From: Variovorax sp. OV700
GTDB lineage: Bacteria; Pseudomonadota; Gammaproteobacteria; Burkholderiales; Burkholderiaceae_C
Reading direction: 5' to 3'
Assembly (NCBI RefSeq): GCF_900099805.1
Contig: NZ_FNDR01000001.1
Span: forward strand, 496,001-560,000
DNA: 64,000 bases
In this document: piece by piece, positions 44,048-53,459 of the stretch
How positions within the stretch are numbered: the first letter of the stretch is position 1
How the letters are laid out: each line of letters opens with the position of its first letter
The notes under the pieces: generated by a model
The model's input: only the letters and a program-made list of their open reading frames with translations
What the model was told of the DNA's origin: nothing
The model's database searches: none
Translations under genes and position numbers: made by a program

Positions 44048-45586
44048 ATGTCTGCATCACGCACCCTCTTCTTCTCCTGTTCAGTTCTCGCGCTTCTTCT
44101 TGCAGGTTGCGCCATGGGTCCCGACCATCGGCCCACGGAGGCACAAACGCCGGCCGATTGGTCCGCATGGCACGGCGGCTCGCAGACCTTGCTCGGCACC
44201 GAGCGGACGGCGGCGCCCACGGCCGCCGCATCGGGCGACTGGAGGGCCTTCCACGATCCGCTGCTCGACCGTCTGCAGGCACGCGCGCTGGAGGCCAACC
44301 ATGACCTGCAGACCGCCGCCCTGCGTTTTGCGCAAAGCCGCGTCCAGCGCACCGTGGCGGCGGCGCTGCAAGCACCGCAGCTCAACGCCAGCGGCAGCGT
44401 CAACCGGCAGCGCCAGAGCGAAACCGGCGCCGCCACCCGAATGATCGATGCGCTCGGCTCTTCGGTGTCCAACCGCGACCAGCTGATCCGCACCCTGAGT
44501 GAGCCGTACAACCTCTACCAGGCGGGATTCGATGCGTCATGGGAGATCGACCTGTGGGGCCGCGTGCGGCGCAGCATCGAGGCCGCTGATGCGGACGCCG
44601 GCGCGTCGGCCGCCCTGTTGCAGCAGGCGCAGCTCAGCGTGCAGGCTGAGGTGGCGCGCAACTACTTCGAGCTGCGCGGTGCGCAGCTCGAACTGCGGCT
44701 GGCACGCGCCGACATTTCGGCGGCGGCCGAGTCGCTCGAGCTGGTGCAGGCGCGCGCGGACGGCGGCCTGGTCACCGACCTGGACCCGACACGCCAGCGC
44801 ACGCAACTGGCCGAGCTGCGCGCACGCATTCCGATGCTGTTGCAACAGGAGGCCCAAGCCATGAACCAGATCACGCTGCTCACAGGTGCGCAGCCCGGCG
44901 CGCTGAACGCCGACCTCGCTCAGCCCTCCGACGGCGCAGGCGAAACGTTCGAAGCACTTCGTGGGCCGCCGCTGCCCGATCTTGCGTTGGGCCTGCCTTC
45001 CGACGTGGCGCGCCGACGCCCTGACATTGCCGCGGCGGAAGCGCAGCTGCATGCCGCGACGGCGCGCATCGGCGTGGCCGCGGCCGACCTCTATCCGCGC
45101 GTGACGCTCGGTGCGGGCTTCGGCTACGAATCCGCCGGCAGCGAGCGCTTTGGCGAATGGGGTAGCCGGCAATGGCACATCGGCCCTTCCATCAGCCTCC
45201 CGATCTTCGACAACGGCCGGCGTCGCAGCACCGTAACCCTGCGCGAACTGCAGCAGCAGGAAGCCGCGGTGGCTTTCCAGCAGACGGTGCTCAAGGCGTG
45301 GCACGAGATCGATTCGGCGCTGAGCGCCTACACCGCCGAACGCCAGCGCCATGCGGAACTGGTCGAGCGCGAGCGCAACAGCCGCGACGCGCTCACGCTC
45401 GCGCATGCGCGCTATGCGAACGGGCTCACTGATTTCGGCGTCGAGCTCGACGCCCGCCGCGCACTGTTGCAAGCCCGGCGCGACCGGGTGCAAAGCACGA
45501 GCCGCATGGCGGTTGGCCTGGTGGCCGTCTACAAGACACTCGGCGGCGCCATGCCGCCCGCCGCCGCCGTTGCACCACCCGGCTAG
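44048..45586 (+). CDS. Outer-membrane efflux channel lipoprotein (NodT/OprM family)
   Basis: 512 residues. Signal and lipobox LAGC (Cys21), followed by MGPDHRPTEAQTPADW. Repeated OEP motifs: two helix-rich halves with YQAGFDASWEIDLWGRVRRSIEAADAD (start of the first barrel strand set) and GLPSDVARRRPDIAAAEAQLHAATARIGVAAADLYPRVTLGAGFGY. It forms the TolC-like exit duct for the YbhGFSR-type exporter. It sits 16 bases after the structured element on the same strand. Its stop overlaps the convergent ROK gene by 4 bases. Confidence 0.92.
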   Translation: MSASRTLFFSCSVLALLLAGCAMGPDHRPTEAQTPADWSAWHGGSQTLLGTERTAAPTAAASGDWRAFHDPLLDRLQARALEANHDLQTAALRFAQSRVQRTVAAALQAPQLNASGSVNRQRQSETGAATRMIDALGSSVSNRDQLIRTLSEPYNLYQAGFDASWEIDLWGRVRRSIEAADADAGASAALLQQAQLSVQAEVARNYFELRGAQLELRLARADISAAAESLELVQARADGGLVTDLDPTRQRTQLAELRARIPMLLQQEAQAMNQITLLTGAQPGALNADLAQPSDGAGETFEALRGPPLPDLALGLPSDVARRRPDIAAAEAQLHAATARIGVAAADLYPRVTLGAGFGYESAGSERFGEWGSRQWHIGPSISLPIFDNGRRRSTVTLRELQQQEAAVAFQQTVLKAWHEIDSALSAYTAERQRHAELVERERNSRDALTLAHARYANGLTDFGVELDARRALLQARRDRVQSTSRMAVGLVAVYKTLGGAMPPAAAVAPPG

Positions 45587-46644
45587 AAAGTGTTGGTGAA
45601 GCTCGCGTTGCCAAGGCCCGTTCCGATGGTAAGTACGCCCCAGTGCGAAACGTCGCGCATGAAGGGCAACTCGCTCAGGCCCTGCACCACCGCGTCGTTG
45701 TGCATCAGGATCAGCGTGGGACCGGAACCGATCATCGGCATGCGCCGCCACAGCGCGCTGGGCAGGTGAAACGCGCGGCTTTCCCAATCGCCGGGCAGGT
45801 TCTGCGTGCCGCGCTCAATCGAGCCGTCCTTGCGAATGAGCCCCGGGCACGCGATGCCGATGAAAGGCGCCAGGCGGATGTGCTTGCGCTCGCAGTAGCG
45901 GACCATATCCTCCAACATGAGCGCGATGCGTTCGACCATGTCGGTGCGGTTGGGGCTGTCGTCCGCATGGCGCCACTTCTCGCGCCGCACCACCTTGGCC
46001 AGCGACAGGTCGCGCGCCTTGCGCCGGCGTGTCTTCACGATGCCGCATCGCACGTTGGTGCCGCCGATGTCCACGGCGAGGATGGCGTCGTGCTTCTTCA
46101 GCATGGCCGGCGGCGTGAGGTGCACCCAGCCGATGAGGCCGCCGTCGTCGACCTCGTGCGACAGCCGCCCGAGCTGTACGTGCACGCCCATGTCTTCCAG
46201 GATGGCACCGGTCTGCAAAATGGCGCGCTCGCCCACATCGCTTTCGGTGAAGCCGCCGCCCACCACGATGCGCTCCACCTTCTTCCATGAAGGCTGGCGC
46301 GTGAAGCGCTGGATCACCAAGGCCAGTTCTTCGGCAAATTCCTCGATGGCGGCGTGCATCAGGTCGCCGGCATCCGAGGGCTTCTGCAGCACGCGGTCGA
46401 GCTGCTTCTTGCTGAGATCGCGCGAGTGTGTCTTGCCCAATGGATCGGTACCGGCCTTGCGGCGGCGCTTCCGCCAGCGTTCGAGCAACTCCCTGAAGGC
46501 GGTCTGGCTGGCCTGGTCGCCGACGAAGCCGTCCTTGTCGCGCAGCTGCAGGCTGTAGCCCTCCACCCTGAGGCCCGGGAGCTCGCGCAGGCCGTGCACG
46601 TCGGGGCCGGGCAGGAGTTGGGTTTTCTTCTTCATGCCGGCCAT
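45583..46644 (-). CDS. ROK-type sugar kinase/regulator-like protein
   Basis: 353 residues from the ATG at 46644; the ATG at 46635 is equally possible, since neither has a ribosome binding site. A roughly 180-residue N-terminal half (LRVEGYSLQLRDKDGF...LQKPSDAGDLMHAAIEEFAEEL) is not typical of ROK proteins. The ATP-binding ASKHA core starts at ILAVDIGGTNVRCGIV, with ACPGLIRKDGS and LTIGTGLGNASF as phosphate motifs. I see no zinc-binding cluster typical of ROK repressors. Function unknown; a sugar kinase-like role is the best guess. Confidence 0.65.
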   Translation of the reverse strand: MAGMKKKTQLLPGPDVHGLRELPGLRVEGYSLQLRDKDGFVGDQASQTAFRELLERWRKRRRKAGTDPLGKTHSRDLSKKQLDRVLQKPSDAGDLMHAAIEEFAEELALVIQRFTRQPSWKKVERIVVGGGFTESDVGERAILQTGAILEDMGVHVQLGRLSHEVDDGGLIGWVHLTPPAMLKKHDAILAVDIGGTNVRCGIVKTRRRKARDLSLAKVVRREKWRHADDSPNRTDMVERIALMLEDMVRYCERKHIRLAPFIGIACPGLIRKDGSIERGTQNLPGDWESRAFHLPSALWRRMPMIGSGPTLILMHNDAVVQGLSELPFMRDVSHWGVLTIGTGLGNASFTNTF

Positions 46645-46746
46645 GATGGGTGCGATTGCATCCGCACAGCATCGGTAGCCCGCACCAGGGTTTGTAGGAG
46701 ATGAGCGGGTGCCCCGACCGGGGCGATGTCTATACACTGGCCCCCG

Positions 46747-48303
46747 ATGTGCCTGCCCCACCGCCGCATCCTGCGCGCCGCATTGTTGTTGTTCGCCATA
46801 GCCTGGCTCGGTGCCGCTGCGTCGGCGCAGCCCGGCGAGGGCACGCTGCGTGTCGGCTCCAAGCGCTTCACCGAGTCGTACATCCTGGCCGAACTGCTGG
46901 CCCAGACGGCGGCACCGCACACCGCATCGCCACCGGTGGTGCGGCAGGGGCTGGGCAACACGGCCATCGTGTATGAAGCGCTGCGTTCGGGCGCCATCGA
47001 CCTGTATGCCGAATACACCGGCACCATCGCACTCGAAATCCTCAAGGGCTCGCCAGCCGAAACGCGCGAGGCCATGAATACGGCGTTGGCACCGCTGGGC
47101 CTGGGCGTGGCCATTCCGCTGGGCTTCAACGACGGCTATGCGCTGGCCGTGCGGGCGGCCGATGCCGAACGGCTCGGCCTGCGCACGCTGAGCGACCTGG
47201 CAAAACACCCCGAACTCAAGCTGGGCCTCTCGAACGAGTTCATCGGCCGCGCCGATGGCTGGAAGGGCCTGGCCACGCGCTACGGCTTCACGCAGACGCC
47301 GACCGGCCTCGACCACGGGCTGGCCTATGAAGCCGTGGCCGCGAAGCAGATCGACGCGATCGACATCTACACCACCGACGCCAAGATCGACCACCTCGGC
47401 CTGGGCGTGCTGGAAGACGACAAGAAATACTTTCCGCGCTATGACGCGGTGGTGCTCTACAGGCTCGACCTGCCGGCGCGGCTGCCGAAGGCCTGGGCCG
47501 CGCTACAGGCACTCGAAGGCCGCATCGACGAGCGCGCCATGATCGCAATGAATGCGCGCGCCGAGCTGCAAAGCGTGCCCTTCGACGCGATTGCGCGCGA
47601 CTTCCTGGCCAGCACGGGCGAGAAGGCGCAGCAGTCCCGGGAGCCCAGACGCGGCTTCATCGCCAAGCTGTTCGGACCCGATCTCTGGCAGCTGGCACGG
47701 CAGCACCTGCTGCTGGTGGCGGTGTCCGTGGGCGTTGCGATTTTGATTGGCGTGCCGCTCGCGATTCTCGTGTTTCCGCATGTGCGGCTGCGCGCGCTGG
47801 TGCTGGGCCTGGCGAGCATCCTGCAGACCGTGCCGTCACTCGCATTGCTGGCGGTGCTGATCTCGCTGCTCGGCGCGATCGGCGCGCTGCCCGCGCTGAT
47901 TGCACTCACTCTCTACTCGCTGCTGCCGATCATGCGCAACACGGTGACCGGCTTGGCCGAAGTGCCGAATGGCCTGCGCATGGCGGGCACCGCGCTAGGC
48001 ATGACGCCGCCGCAGAGCCTTCGGCTGGTGCTGCTGCCGCTTGCGCTGCCCACGCTGCTGGCGGGCGCTCGAACGGCCACGGCCATCGCCATCGGCACGG
48101 CAACCATTGCGGCCTTCATCGGCGCGGGCGGATTCGGCGAACGCATCGTCACGGGGCTGGCGCTCAACGACCGCGAGCTGCTCGTGGCGGGCGCGCTGCC
48201 GGCCGCGGCGCTGGCGCTGCTGAGCGAGGGGATCTTCGAGCTCGTGGAGATGCTGATGCGCCGTCGGCGCCAGGCGCCGCAGCCGTCTTCGCCTCCGCCA
48301 TGA
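46747..48303 (+). CDS. Fused osmoprotectant ABC binding protein-permease (OpuC/ProXW-type)
   Basis: About 518 residues from ATG 46747; ATG 46726 would add 7. A signal peptide (ILRAALLLFAIAWLGAAASA) leads a glycine-betaine/choline binding domain (about 25-285: VGSKRFTESYILAELLAQ, YAEYTGTIALEIL, DIYTTDAKIDHLGLGVLEDDK). A six-helix permease with the EAA loop (GLAEVPNGLRMAGTALGMTP) follows. Import of compatible solutes under salt stress is inferred. No ATPase gene lies next to it. The last 140 bases overlap the convergent lysR. Confidence 0.87.
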   Translation: MCLPHRRILRAALLLFAIAWLGAAASAQPGEGTLRVGSKRFTESYILAELLAQTAAPHTASPPVVRQGLGNTAIVYEALRSGAIDLYAEYTGTIALEILKGSPAETREAMNTALAPLGLGVAIPLGFNDGYALAVRAADAERLGLRTLSDLAKHPELKLGLSNEFIGRADGWKGLATRYGFTQTPTGLDHGLAYEAVAAKQIDAIDIYTTDAKIDHLGLGVLEDDKKYFPRYDAVVLYRLDLPARLPKAWAALQALEGRIDERAMIAMNARAELQSVPFDAIARDFLASTGEKAQQSREPRRGFIAKLFGPDLWQLARQHLLLVAVSVGVAILIGVPLAILVFPHVRLRALVLGLASILQTVPSLALLAVLISLLGAIGALPALIALTLYSLLPIMRNTVTGLAEVPNGLRMAGTALGMTPPQSLRLVLLPLALPTLLAGARTATAIAIGTATIAAFIGAGGFGERIVTGLALNDRELLVAGALPAAALALLSEGIFELVEMLMRRRRQAPQPSSPPP

Positions 48304-49192
48304 GGCAGTCGCGCAGCAGCGTGGCGCCCACCCCCAGGGACTTGTCGGCACGGTGACAGAAGTAGGACGGCTGGTCCGTTCTACCGTCCGGGCCGATGCG
48401 GTTCACCGGCAATTGAACCAGCGTTCCCGCGGCCAGGTCGTTCGCCACCAGCCACGCGGGCATCTTTCCCCACCCGAGGCCGGCGCGCAGCAGTTCGAGC
48501 TTGATGTACATGTCGGTCACGCGCCAGGTCGAAGGCGATAGCACATCGATGTCGTAGCCCTGGCTCAGCGCGCTGGGGTCTTCCACCACGATCTGCACGT
48601 GCTCCGCCGCGGCGGCATCCAGGCTCTTGCCGCCGCGCCGCGCGGCATGGACCGCCAGCGCGTGCGAAGGCGCGGCGACCGCCACCGTATGAAGCTGCAG
48701 CAGGAATTCGCGGCTGATCTTTTCGTCGGCATGGCCGAAGGCCGCGATGGCGAGATTGCACCGCCCTGAATTCAGCGCATCGATGGTGCCGCCCATGGAG
48801 CTGTACTCCACGCGGATGGCGATGCTCGGGTACACCGCGTGCATGCCGCGCATGGCATTGGCCACCATGGCCGGCGGAAAGAGCGTGTCCACCGCCAGCG
48901 CCAGCCCGAGTTCGATCCCCTGCTCGAGCCCGTGGGCGCGCGAGCGCAAGGCCTCGACCTTCGACAGGATGACCCTCACGTCGCCCAGCAGTGCCTTGCC
49001 CGTGGACGTGAGCACCGGCTTGTGGCCGGAACGGTCGAAGAGCCGCACCTGCAGTTGCTCTTCGAGATTGGCGATGGCGTGGCTCACGGCCGACTGCACC
49101 CGGTGCAACCTTGAAGCGCCGGCGCGAAAGCTCCCGGCGTCCGCCACGGCGACGAACATCTGCATCTGGCCCAGTGTGAGAACGTCCAACAT
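48164..49192 (-). CDS. LysR family transcriptional regulator with an atypical C-terminal tail
   Basis: 342 residues. Winged helix: MLDVLTLGQMQMFVAVADAGSFRAGASRLHRVQSAVSHAIANLEEQLQVRLFDR, then the effector-binding domain to about residue 297. The remaining roughly 45 residues (GADGASASPRARRSPRSAAPAP...) are Ala/Arg/Pro-rich and antisense to the end of the fused Opu gene, as if the original stop was lost and translation runs on to the next one. Divergent from an MFS gene 73 bases away; it probably regulates that carrier. TTGGCCAA (49213-49220) lies in the shared gap. Confidence 0.87.
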   Translation of the reverse strand: MLDVLTLGQMQMFVAVADAGSFRAGASRLHRVQSAVSHAIANLEEQLQVRLFDRSGHKPVLTSTGKALLGDVRVILSKVEALRSRAHGLEQGIELGLALAVDTLFPPAMVANAMRGMHAVYPSIAIRVEYSSMGGTIDALNSGRCNLAIAAFGHADEKISREFLLQLHTVAVAAPSHALAVHAARRGGKSLDAAAAEHVQIVVEDPSALSQGYDIDVLSPSTWRVTDMYIKLELLRAGLGWGKMPAWLVANDLAAGTLVQLPVNRIGPDGRTDQPSYFCHRADKSLGVGATLLRDCLMAEAKTAAAPGADGASASPRARRSPRSAAPAPRPAARPPRAARGR

Positions 49193-49265
49193 GATCTGTG
49201 TACTCGATTGAGTTGGCCAATATTATTCGCTTTCATCGATCGTGTATTCGTCGCAAAGTGGCGGC

Positions 49266-50507
49266 ATGCACAAGCAATTCGAAATACCCGGCGCACCGCC
49301 TGCCGCCGTAGCCCGCTCGCCTTCTTCAACGCACTGGCCCGCCGTGGGGCTGGTTGTGGCCGCTGGCGTGATGGCGTCCCTTCAGGTCGGCAAGGTCGCC
49401 ATCGCGGTGCCCCAGTTGCGCACCGACTTCGGCCTCGATCTCTCGATGGTCGGATGGCTCATGGCGATGTTCTCGCTGCTGGGCGTACTGGGCGCCGTGC
49501 CCGTCGGCGCATGGGTCGCGCGCGCCGGTGACAGACGGCTGGTGCTCATCGGCCTGCTGGCCATTGCCGTCGGCAGCACGGTGGGCGCACTGGCAGGCAG
49601 CGTTGCAGTGCTGCTGGCGGGCCGCGTCGTCGAAGGCCTCGGTTTCGTGCTGATCACCATCGCAGGCCCCTCGGTGCTGCAGCGCGTGGTCGCGCCAGGC
49701 GGCAAGGACCTCGCATTCGCGATCTGGAGCTGCTTCATGCCGGCGGGAATTGCGATTGCGCTCTTCAGCGGCGCGCTGCAGGGCGGCTGGCGCGGCTTCT
49801 GGCTCGGCAATGCCGCGCTCGCGGCCGTGCTCGCGGTGCTGTTGCTGATCGGCGTTTCACGCGGCAGCAGCGACCGCGAGGCGCCAGTGTCGTGGCGCGG
49901 CATGGTGCGCGACGCGGTCCTCACCCTCCGAACTGGCGCGCCGGCGCTGATTGCAGCGTCTTTCGTGATCTACAGCCTGCAGTTTTTTGCGCTCTTCAGT
50001 TTTCTGCCGGTGCTGCTGATCGAACGCATGGGCGTGGGCACGGCCACGGCCGGATCACTGAGCGCCGTGGCCTGCTGCGTCAATGTGGCGGGCAACCTTG
50101 TGGCCGGCGTCCTGTTGAAGCGCGGCGCCGCGCGCTGGCTGCTGGCAGCATCGGCCAGCGCCTTGATGGGCCTTTCGGCCATCGGCATCTTCCTGCCGAT
50201 GCTCGGTACGGTGCCGGCCTTTGCGCTGTGCCTGGCCTTCTCCGCCGCGGGCGGCCTGCTCCCCGCCACGCTGATCGGTACCTCCGCCCTCGTTGCGCCG
50301 AGCGCGCGGCTGGCGCCGATGTCGATGGGCCTCCTCATGCTGGGGAGCAACCTGGGCCAGATGATCGGGCCTGTGGTCGTGGGTGGCGCGGTGGATTCGC
50401 TGGGGTGGCCCGCGGCGGCGGCCATCGTTGCGGTGGCGGGCGTGATCGGCGTGCTGCTTGCGCTCGGGCTCAGGCGCTCGCTGGCACGCAGCGGCCACGC
50501 CCGATAA
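49266..50507 (+). CDS. MFS transporter
   Basis: 413 residues from ATG 49266 (MHKQFEIPGAPP); a GTG at 49242 would add 8 residues and neither has a strong ribosome binding site. Twelve membrane segments with motif A-like GAVPVGAWVARAGDRRLVLIG after segment 2. Resembles CynX/NimT or drug-type MFS carriers, but the substrate is unknown. The divergent LysR gene is the probable regulator. A strong hairpin (50515-50537) follows. Confidence 0.83.
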   Translation: MHKQFEIPGAPPAAVARSPSSTHWPAVGLVVAAGVMASLQVGKVAIAVPQLRTDFGLDLSMVGWLMAMFSLLGVLGAVPVGAWVARAGDRRLVLIGLLAIAVGSTVGALAGSVAVLLAGRVVEGLGFVLITIAGPSVLQRVVAPGGKDLAFAIWSCFMPAGIAIALFSGALQGGWRGFWLGNAALAAVLAVLLLIGVSRGSSDREAPVSWRGMVRDAVLTLRTGAPALIAASFVIYSLQFFALFSFLPVLLIERMGVGTATAGSLSAVACCVNVAGNLVAGVLLKRGAARWLLAASASALMGLSAIGIFLPMLGTVPAFALCLAFSAAGGLLPATLIGTSALVAPSARLAPMSMGLLMLGSNLGQMIGPVVVGGAVDSLGWPAAAAIVAVAGVIGVLLALGLRRSLARSGHAR

Positions 50508-50514
50508 GGCGAAT

Positions 50515-50537
50515 GGCCGGGCGCACCGCGCCCGGCC
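50515..50537. terminator. Stem-loop between convergent genes
   Basis: GGCCGGGCGC (50515-50524), ACC loop, GCGCCCGGCC (50528-50537): perfect 10-bp stem. Poor T-run on both sides (TTGAG), so it may work as a weak or Rho-assisted terminator for both the MFS gene and the aldarate operon. Confidence 0.6.
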
Positions 50538-50546
50538 TTGAGAACA

Positions 50547-51983
50547 TCAAGCCAGCGTATACGCCGTCTTCACCGTCGTGAAGAACTCCTGCGCATACTT
50601 GCCCTGCTCGCGCGGGCCGTAGCTGGAACCCTTGCGCCCGCCGAACGGCACGTGGTAGTCCACCCCCGCCGTGGGCAGGTTCACCATCACCATGCCCGCC
50701 TGGCTGTGGCGCTTGAAGTGCGTGGCGTGCTTCAGGCTCGTGGTCGCAATGCCCGCCGACAGCCCGAACTCCGTGTCGTTGGCCGTGGCCAGCGCTTCGT
50801 CATAGTTCTTCACCCGGATCACGCTCGCCACCGGCCCGAAGATCTCTTCCTTGTTGATGCGCATGGCCGCGGCCGATTCGCTGAAGAGGGCCGGCGACAT
50901 GTAGTAGCCGTCCGTCTCCAGCTTCAACCGCTCGCCGCCCGCGGCCAGCGTGGCGCCTTCGCCCCGGCCGATGGCCACGTACTCCAGGTCCTGCTCCAGC
51001 TGCGACTGGGAAGAGACCGGCCCGATGTCCGTGCCCTGGGCCAGCGCATCGCCCACCTTGATCTTGGCCATGCGGGCCTTCATCGCCTCGATGAACTTCG
51101 GATAAATGCCTTCGGTCACGATCAGCCGGCTGGAGGCCGTGCAGCGCTGGCCGGTGGAGTAGAAGGCGCTTTGCACGCTGAGTTCCACCGCCTGGGTCAG
51201 GTCGGCGTCGTCCAGAACGATCTGCGGGTTCTTGCCACCCATCTCCAGCTGCACCTTCTTGTGGTGGGTCACGCACTGCACCGCGATGTTGCGGCCCACG
51301 CCCACCGAACCGGTGAAGCTGATGGCATGGATGCCGGGGTGGCTGACCAGGGCCTCGCCGATGACGCTGCCGCGGCCCATCACGAGGTTGAACACGCCCG
51401 CGGGGATGCCCGAGCGGCTGATGATCTCCGAGAGTGCCCAGGCGCAGCCGGGCACGAGGTCGGCGGGCTTCAAGACCACGCAGTTGCCAAAAGCCAGGGC
51501 CGGGGCGATCTTCCAGGCCGGAATGGCGATGGGGAAGTTCCAGGGGGTGATGAGGCCCACGACGCCGACGGGCTCGCGGGTGATCTCCACGCCGATGTTG
51601 GGGCGCACCGAGGGCAGCAGCTCGCCCGCCAGGCGCAGGCATTCGCCGGCGAAGAACTTGAAGATCTGGCCGGCGCGGGTGGCTTCGCCGATGCCTTCGG
51701 CGCGGGTTTTGCCTTCTTCGCGCGCCAGCAGGGTGCCCAGTTCTTCCTTGCGCGCCAGGATCTCGGTGCCGATCTTGTCCAGCGCATCGGAGCGCGCCTG
51801 GATGCTGCCGGTGGCCCAGGCGGGGAAGGCGGCGGTGGCGGCGGCCACGGCGGCCTGGACATCGGCGGCGCTGCCCTGGGCGTACTGGCCCAGCACGTCG
51901 CTGAGGTTGCTGGGGTTCAGGTTGGGGCTGTAGCTGGCGCCGGTGCGCCATTCGCCGCCGATCAGGTTGTCGAAGTTTTGCAT
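50547..51983 (-). CDS. Aldehyde dehydrogenase, probable 2-oxoglutarate semialdehyde dehydrogenase
   Basis: 478 residues. Catalytic Cys281 in STGQRCTASS, general-base Glu247 in LEMGGKNPQ, Asn149 in TPWNF, and the NAD loop FTGSVGVG. Its position as the last gene of the gudD-kdgD operon fits the final step of the oxidative aldarate pathway: 2-oxoglutarate semialdehyde to 2-oxoglutarate. The family alone would not prove this. A 90-base gap separates it from gudD. Confidence 0.88.
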   Translation of the reverse strand: MQNFDNLIGGEWRTGASYSPNLNPSNLSDVLGQYAQGSAADVQAAVAAATAAFPAWATGSIQARSDALDKIGTEILARKEELGTLLAREEGKTRAEGIGEATRAGQIFKFFAGECLRLAGELLPSVRPNIGVEITREPVGVVGLITPWNFPIAIPAWKIAPALAFGNCVVLKPADLVPGCAWALSEIISRSGIPAGVFNLVMGRGSVIGEALVSHPGIHAISFTGSVGVGRNIAVQCVTHHKKVQLEMGGKNPQIVLDDADLTQAVELSVQSAFYSTGQRCTASSRLIVTEGIYPKFIEAMKARMAKIKVGDALAQGTDIGPVSSQSQLEQDLEYVAIGRGEGATLAAGGERLKLETDGYYMSPALFSESAAAMRINKEEIFGPVASVIRVKNYDEALATANDTEFGLSAGIATTSLKHATHFKRHSQAGMVMVNLPTAGVDYHVPFGGRKGSSYGPREQGKYAQEFFTTVKTAYTLA

Positions 51984-52073
51984 TGGGATTTCCTTGCTGC
52001 TCGATGGAAAGAAAGAAGCCGGAGCACTGCGTGTCCGGCTGCGGAAAATCGAAACGGGAGAGAGACTAAACCT

Positions 52074-53432
52074 TCAGCGAACCATGCAGGGCTTCTTGTT
52101 GTCGAAAGTCCACCCCGGGATCAGGTATTGCATCGCCTGCGCATCGTTGCGCGCACCGAGGCCGTGCTTCAGGTACAGCTGGTGCGCCTTCTCGACCTCG
52201 TCCATGTCGAGCTCCACGCCCAGTCCGCCGCGTGTCGGCACCTTCACGTAGCCGCCTTCGATCTGCAGCGGCGCCTTCGTCAGGCGCTGGCCGTCCTGCC
52301 AGATCCAGTGCGTGTCGATGGCGGTGACCTTGCCCGGCGCCGCCGCCGCCACGTGCGTGAACATGGCAAGCGATACATCGAAGTGGTTGTTGGAGTGCGA
52401 GCCCCAGGTCAGGCCCCAGGCCTGGCACAACTGCGCCACGCGCACCGAGCCCTGCATCGTCCAGAAGTGCGGGTCGGCCAGCGGAATGTCGACCGATTGC
52501 AGCGAGAGGCTGTGCACCATCTCGCGCCAGTCGGTGGCGACCATGTTGGTGGCGGTGGGCAGGCCGGTCGCACGGCGGAACTCGGCCATCACCTCGCGGC
52601 CCGAGAACACGCCTTCGGCGCCGCAGGGGTCTTCGGCATAGGCCATGACGCCATGCAGGTCGCGGCAGAGGCGGATCGCGTCCTGCAGCAGCCAGCCGCC
52701 GTTCGGGTCGAGCGTGACGCGCGCTTTAGGGAAGCGCTCGTGCAGCGCACGGATGGCCTCGACTTCTTCCTCGCCGCGCAGCACGCCACCCTTGAGCTTG
52801 AAGTCCGTAAAACCGTAGCGCGCATGCGTGGCCTCGGCCAGGCGCACGATGGCTTCCGGCGTCATTGCTTCTTCATGGCGAAGGCGGAACCAATCGTTGT
52901 CGGCGCCGGGATCGGTCTCGTACGGCAGGTCGGTCTTGGTGCGATCGCCTACATAGAACAGGTAGCCGAGCATCTGCACGGCATCGCGCTGCTGGCCTTC
53001 GCCGAGCAATGCGGCCACCGGCACTTCGAGATGCTGGCCCAGCAGGTCGAGCAGCGCCGCCTCGACGGCGGTTACCGCATGGATGGTCACGCGCAGGTCG
53101 AAGGTTTGCTGGCCGCGGCCGCCGCTGTCGCGGTTGGCGAACGCACTGCGCAGGCTGTTGAGCACCGCGTTGTGCTTGCCGAGGGGCTGGCCCACGATGA
53201 GGTCGCGTGCATCTTCGAGCGTCTGGCGGATCTTCTCGCCGCCCGGCACTTCGCCGACGCCGGTGTGGCCCGCGCTGTCGGTCAGGATCAGCAGGTTGCG
53301 CGTGAAGAACGGGCCGTGCGCGCCGCTCAGGTTCATCAACATGCTGTCGTGGCCCGCGACGGGCACCACGCGCATGCCGGTGACCACGGGGGCGCCGGAG
53401 ATGGAAGAAGTTGAGGCGGATGAAGTTGTCAT
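52074..53432 (-). CDS. gudD: Glucarate dehydratase
   Basis: 452 residues. All enolase-superfamily residues of GlucD are seen, seven positions after the E. coli numbers: Lys212-x-Lys214 (FKLKGG), Asp242 (LDPNG), Glu267 (YAEDP), Asn296 (TATNM) and His346 (SHSNNH). It dehydrates D-glucarate (and often L-idarate) to 5-keto-4-deoxy-D-glucarate, the substrate of KdgD encoded two genes upstream. A poorly conserved Ser/Thr-rich N-terminus precedes [15 protein letters not shown]. Confidence 0.95.
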   Translation of the reverse strand: MTTSSASTSSISGAPVVTGMRVVPVAGHDSMLMNLSGAHGPFFTRNLLILTDSAGHTGVGEVPGGEKIRQTLEDARDLIVGQPLGKHNAVLNSLRSAFANRDSGGRGQQTFDLRVTIHAVTAVEAALLDLLGQHLEVPVAALLGEGQQRDAVQMLGYLFYVGDRTKTDLPYETDPGADNDWFRLRHEEAMTPEAIVRLAEATHARYGFTDFKLKGGVLRGEEEVEAIRALHERFPKARVTLDPNGGWLLQDAIRLCRDLHGVMAYAEDPCGAEGVFSGREVMAEFRRATGLPTATNMVATDWREMVHSLSLQSVDIPLADPHFWTMQGSVRVAQLCQAWGLTWGSHSNNHFDVSLAMFTHVAAAAPGKVTAIDTHWIWQDGQRLTKAPLQIEGGYVKVPTRGGLGVELDMDEVEKAHQLYLKHGLGARNDAQAMQYLIPGWTFDNKKPCMVR

Positions 53433-53459
53433 TTGCGCGAACCTGGGGAAATTCAGTGC

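Noticed and set aside
43779-44444. Small frames in both directions inside and beside the structured element
   Set aside because: They mirror the inverted repeats, have no ribosome binding site and no domain; not proposed as genes.
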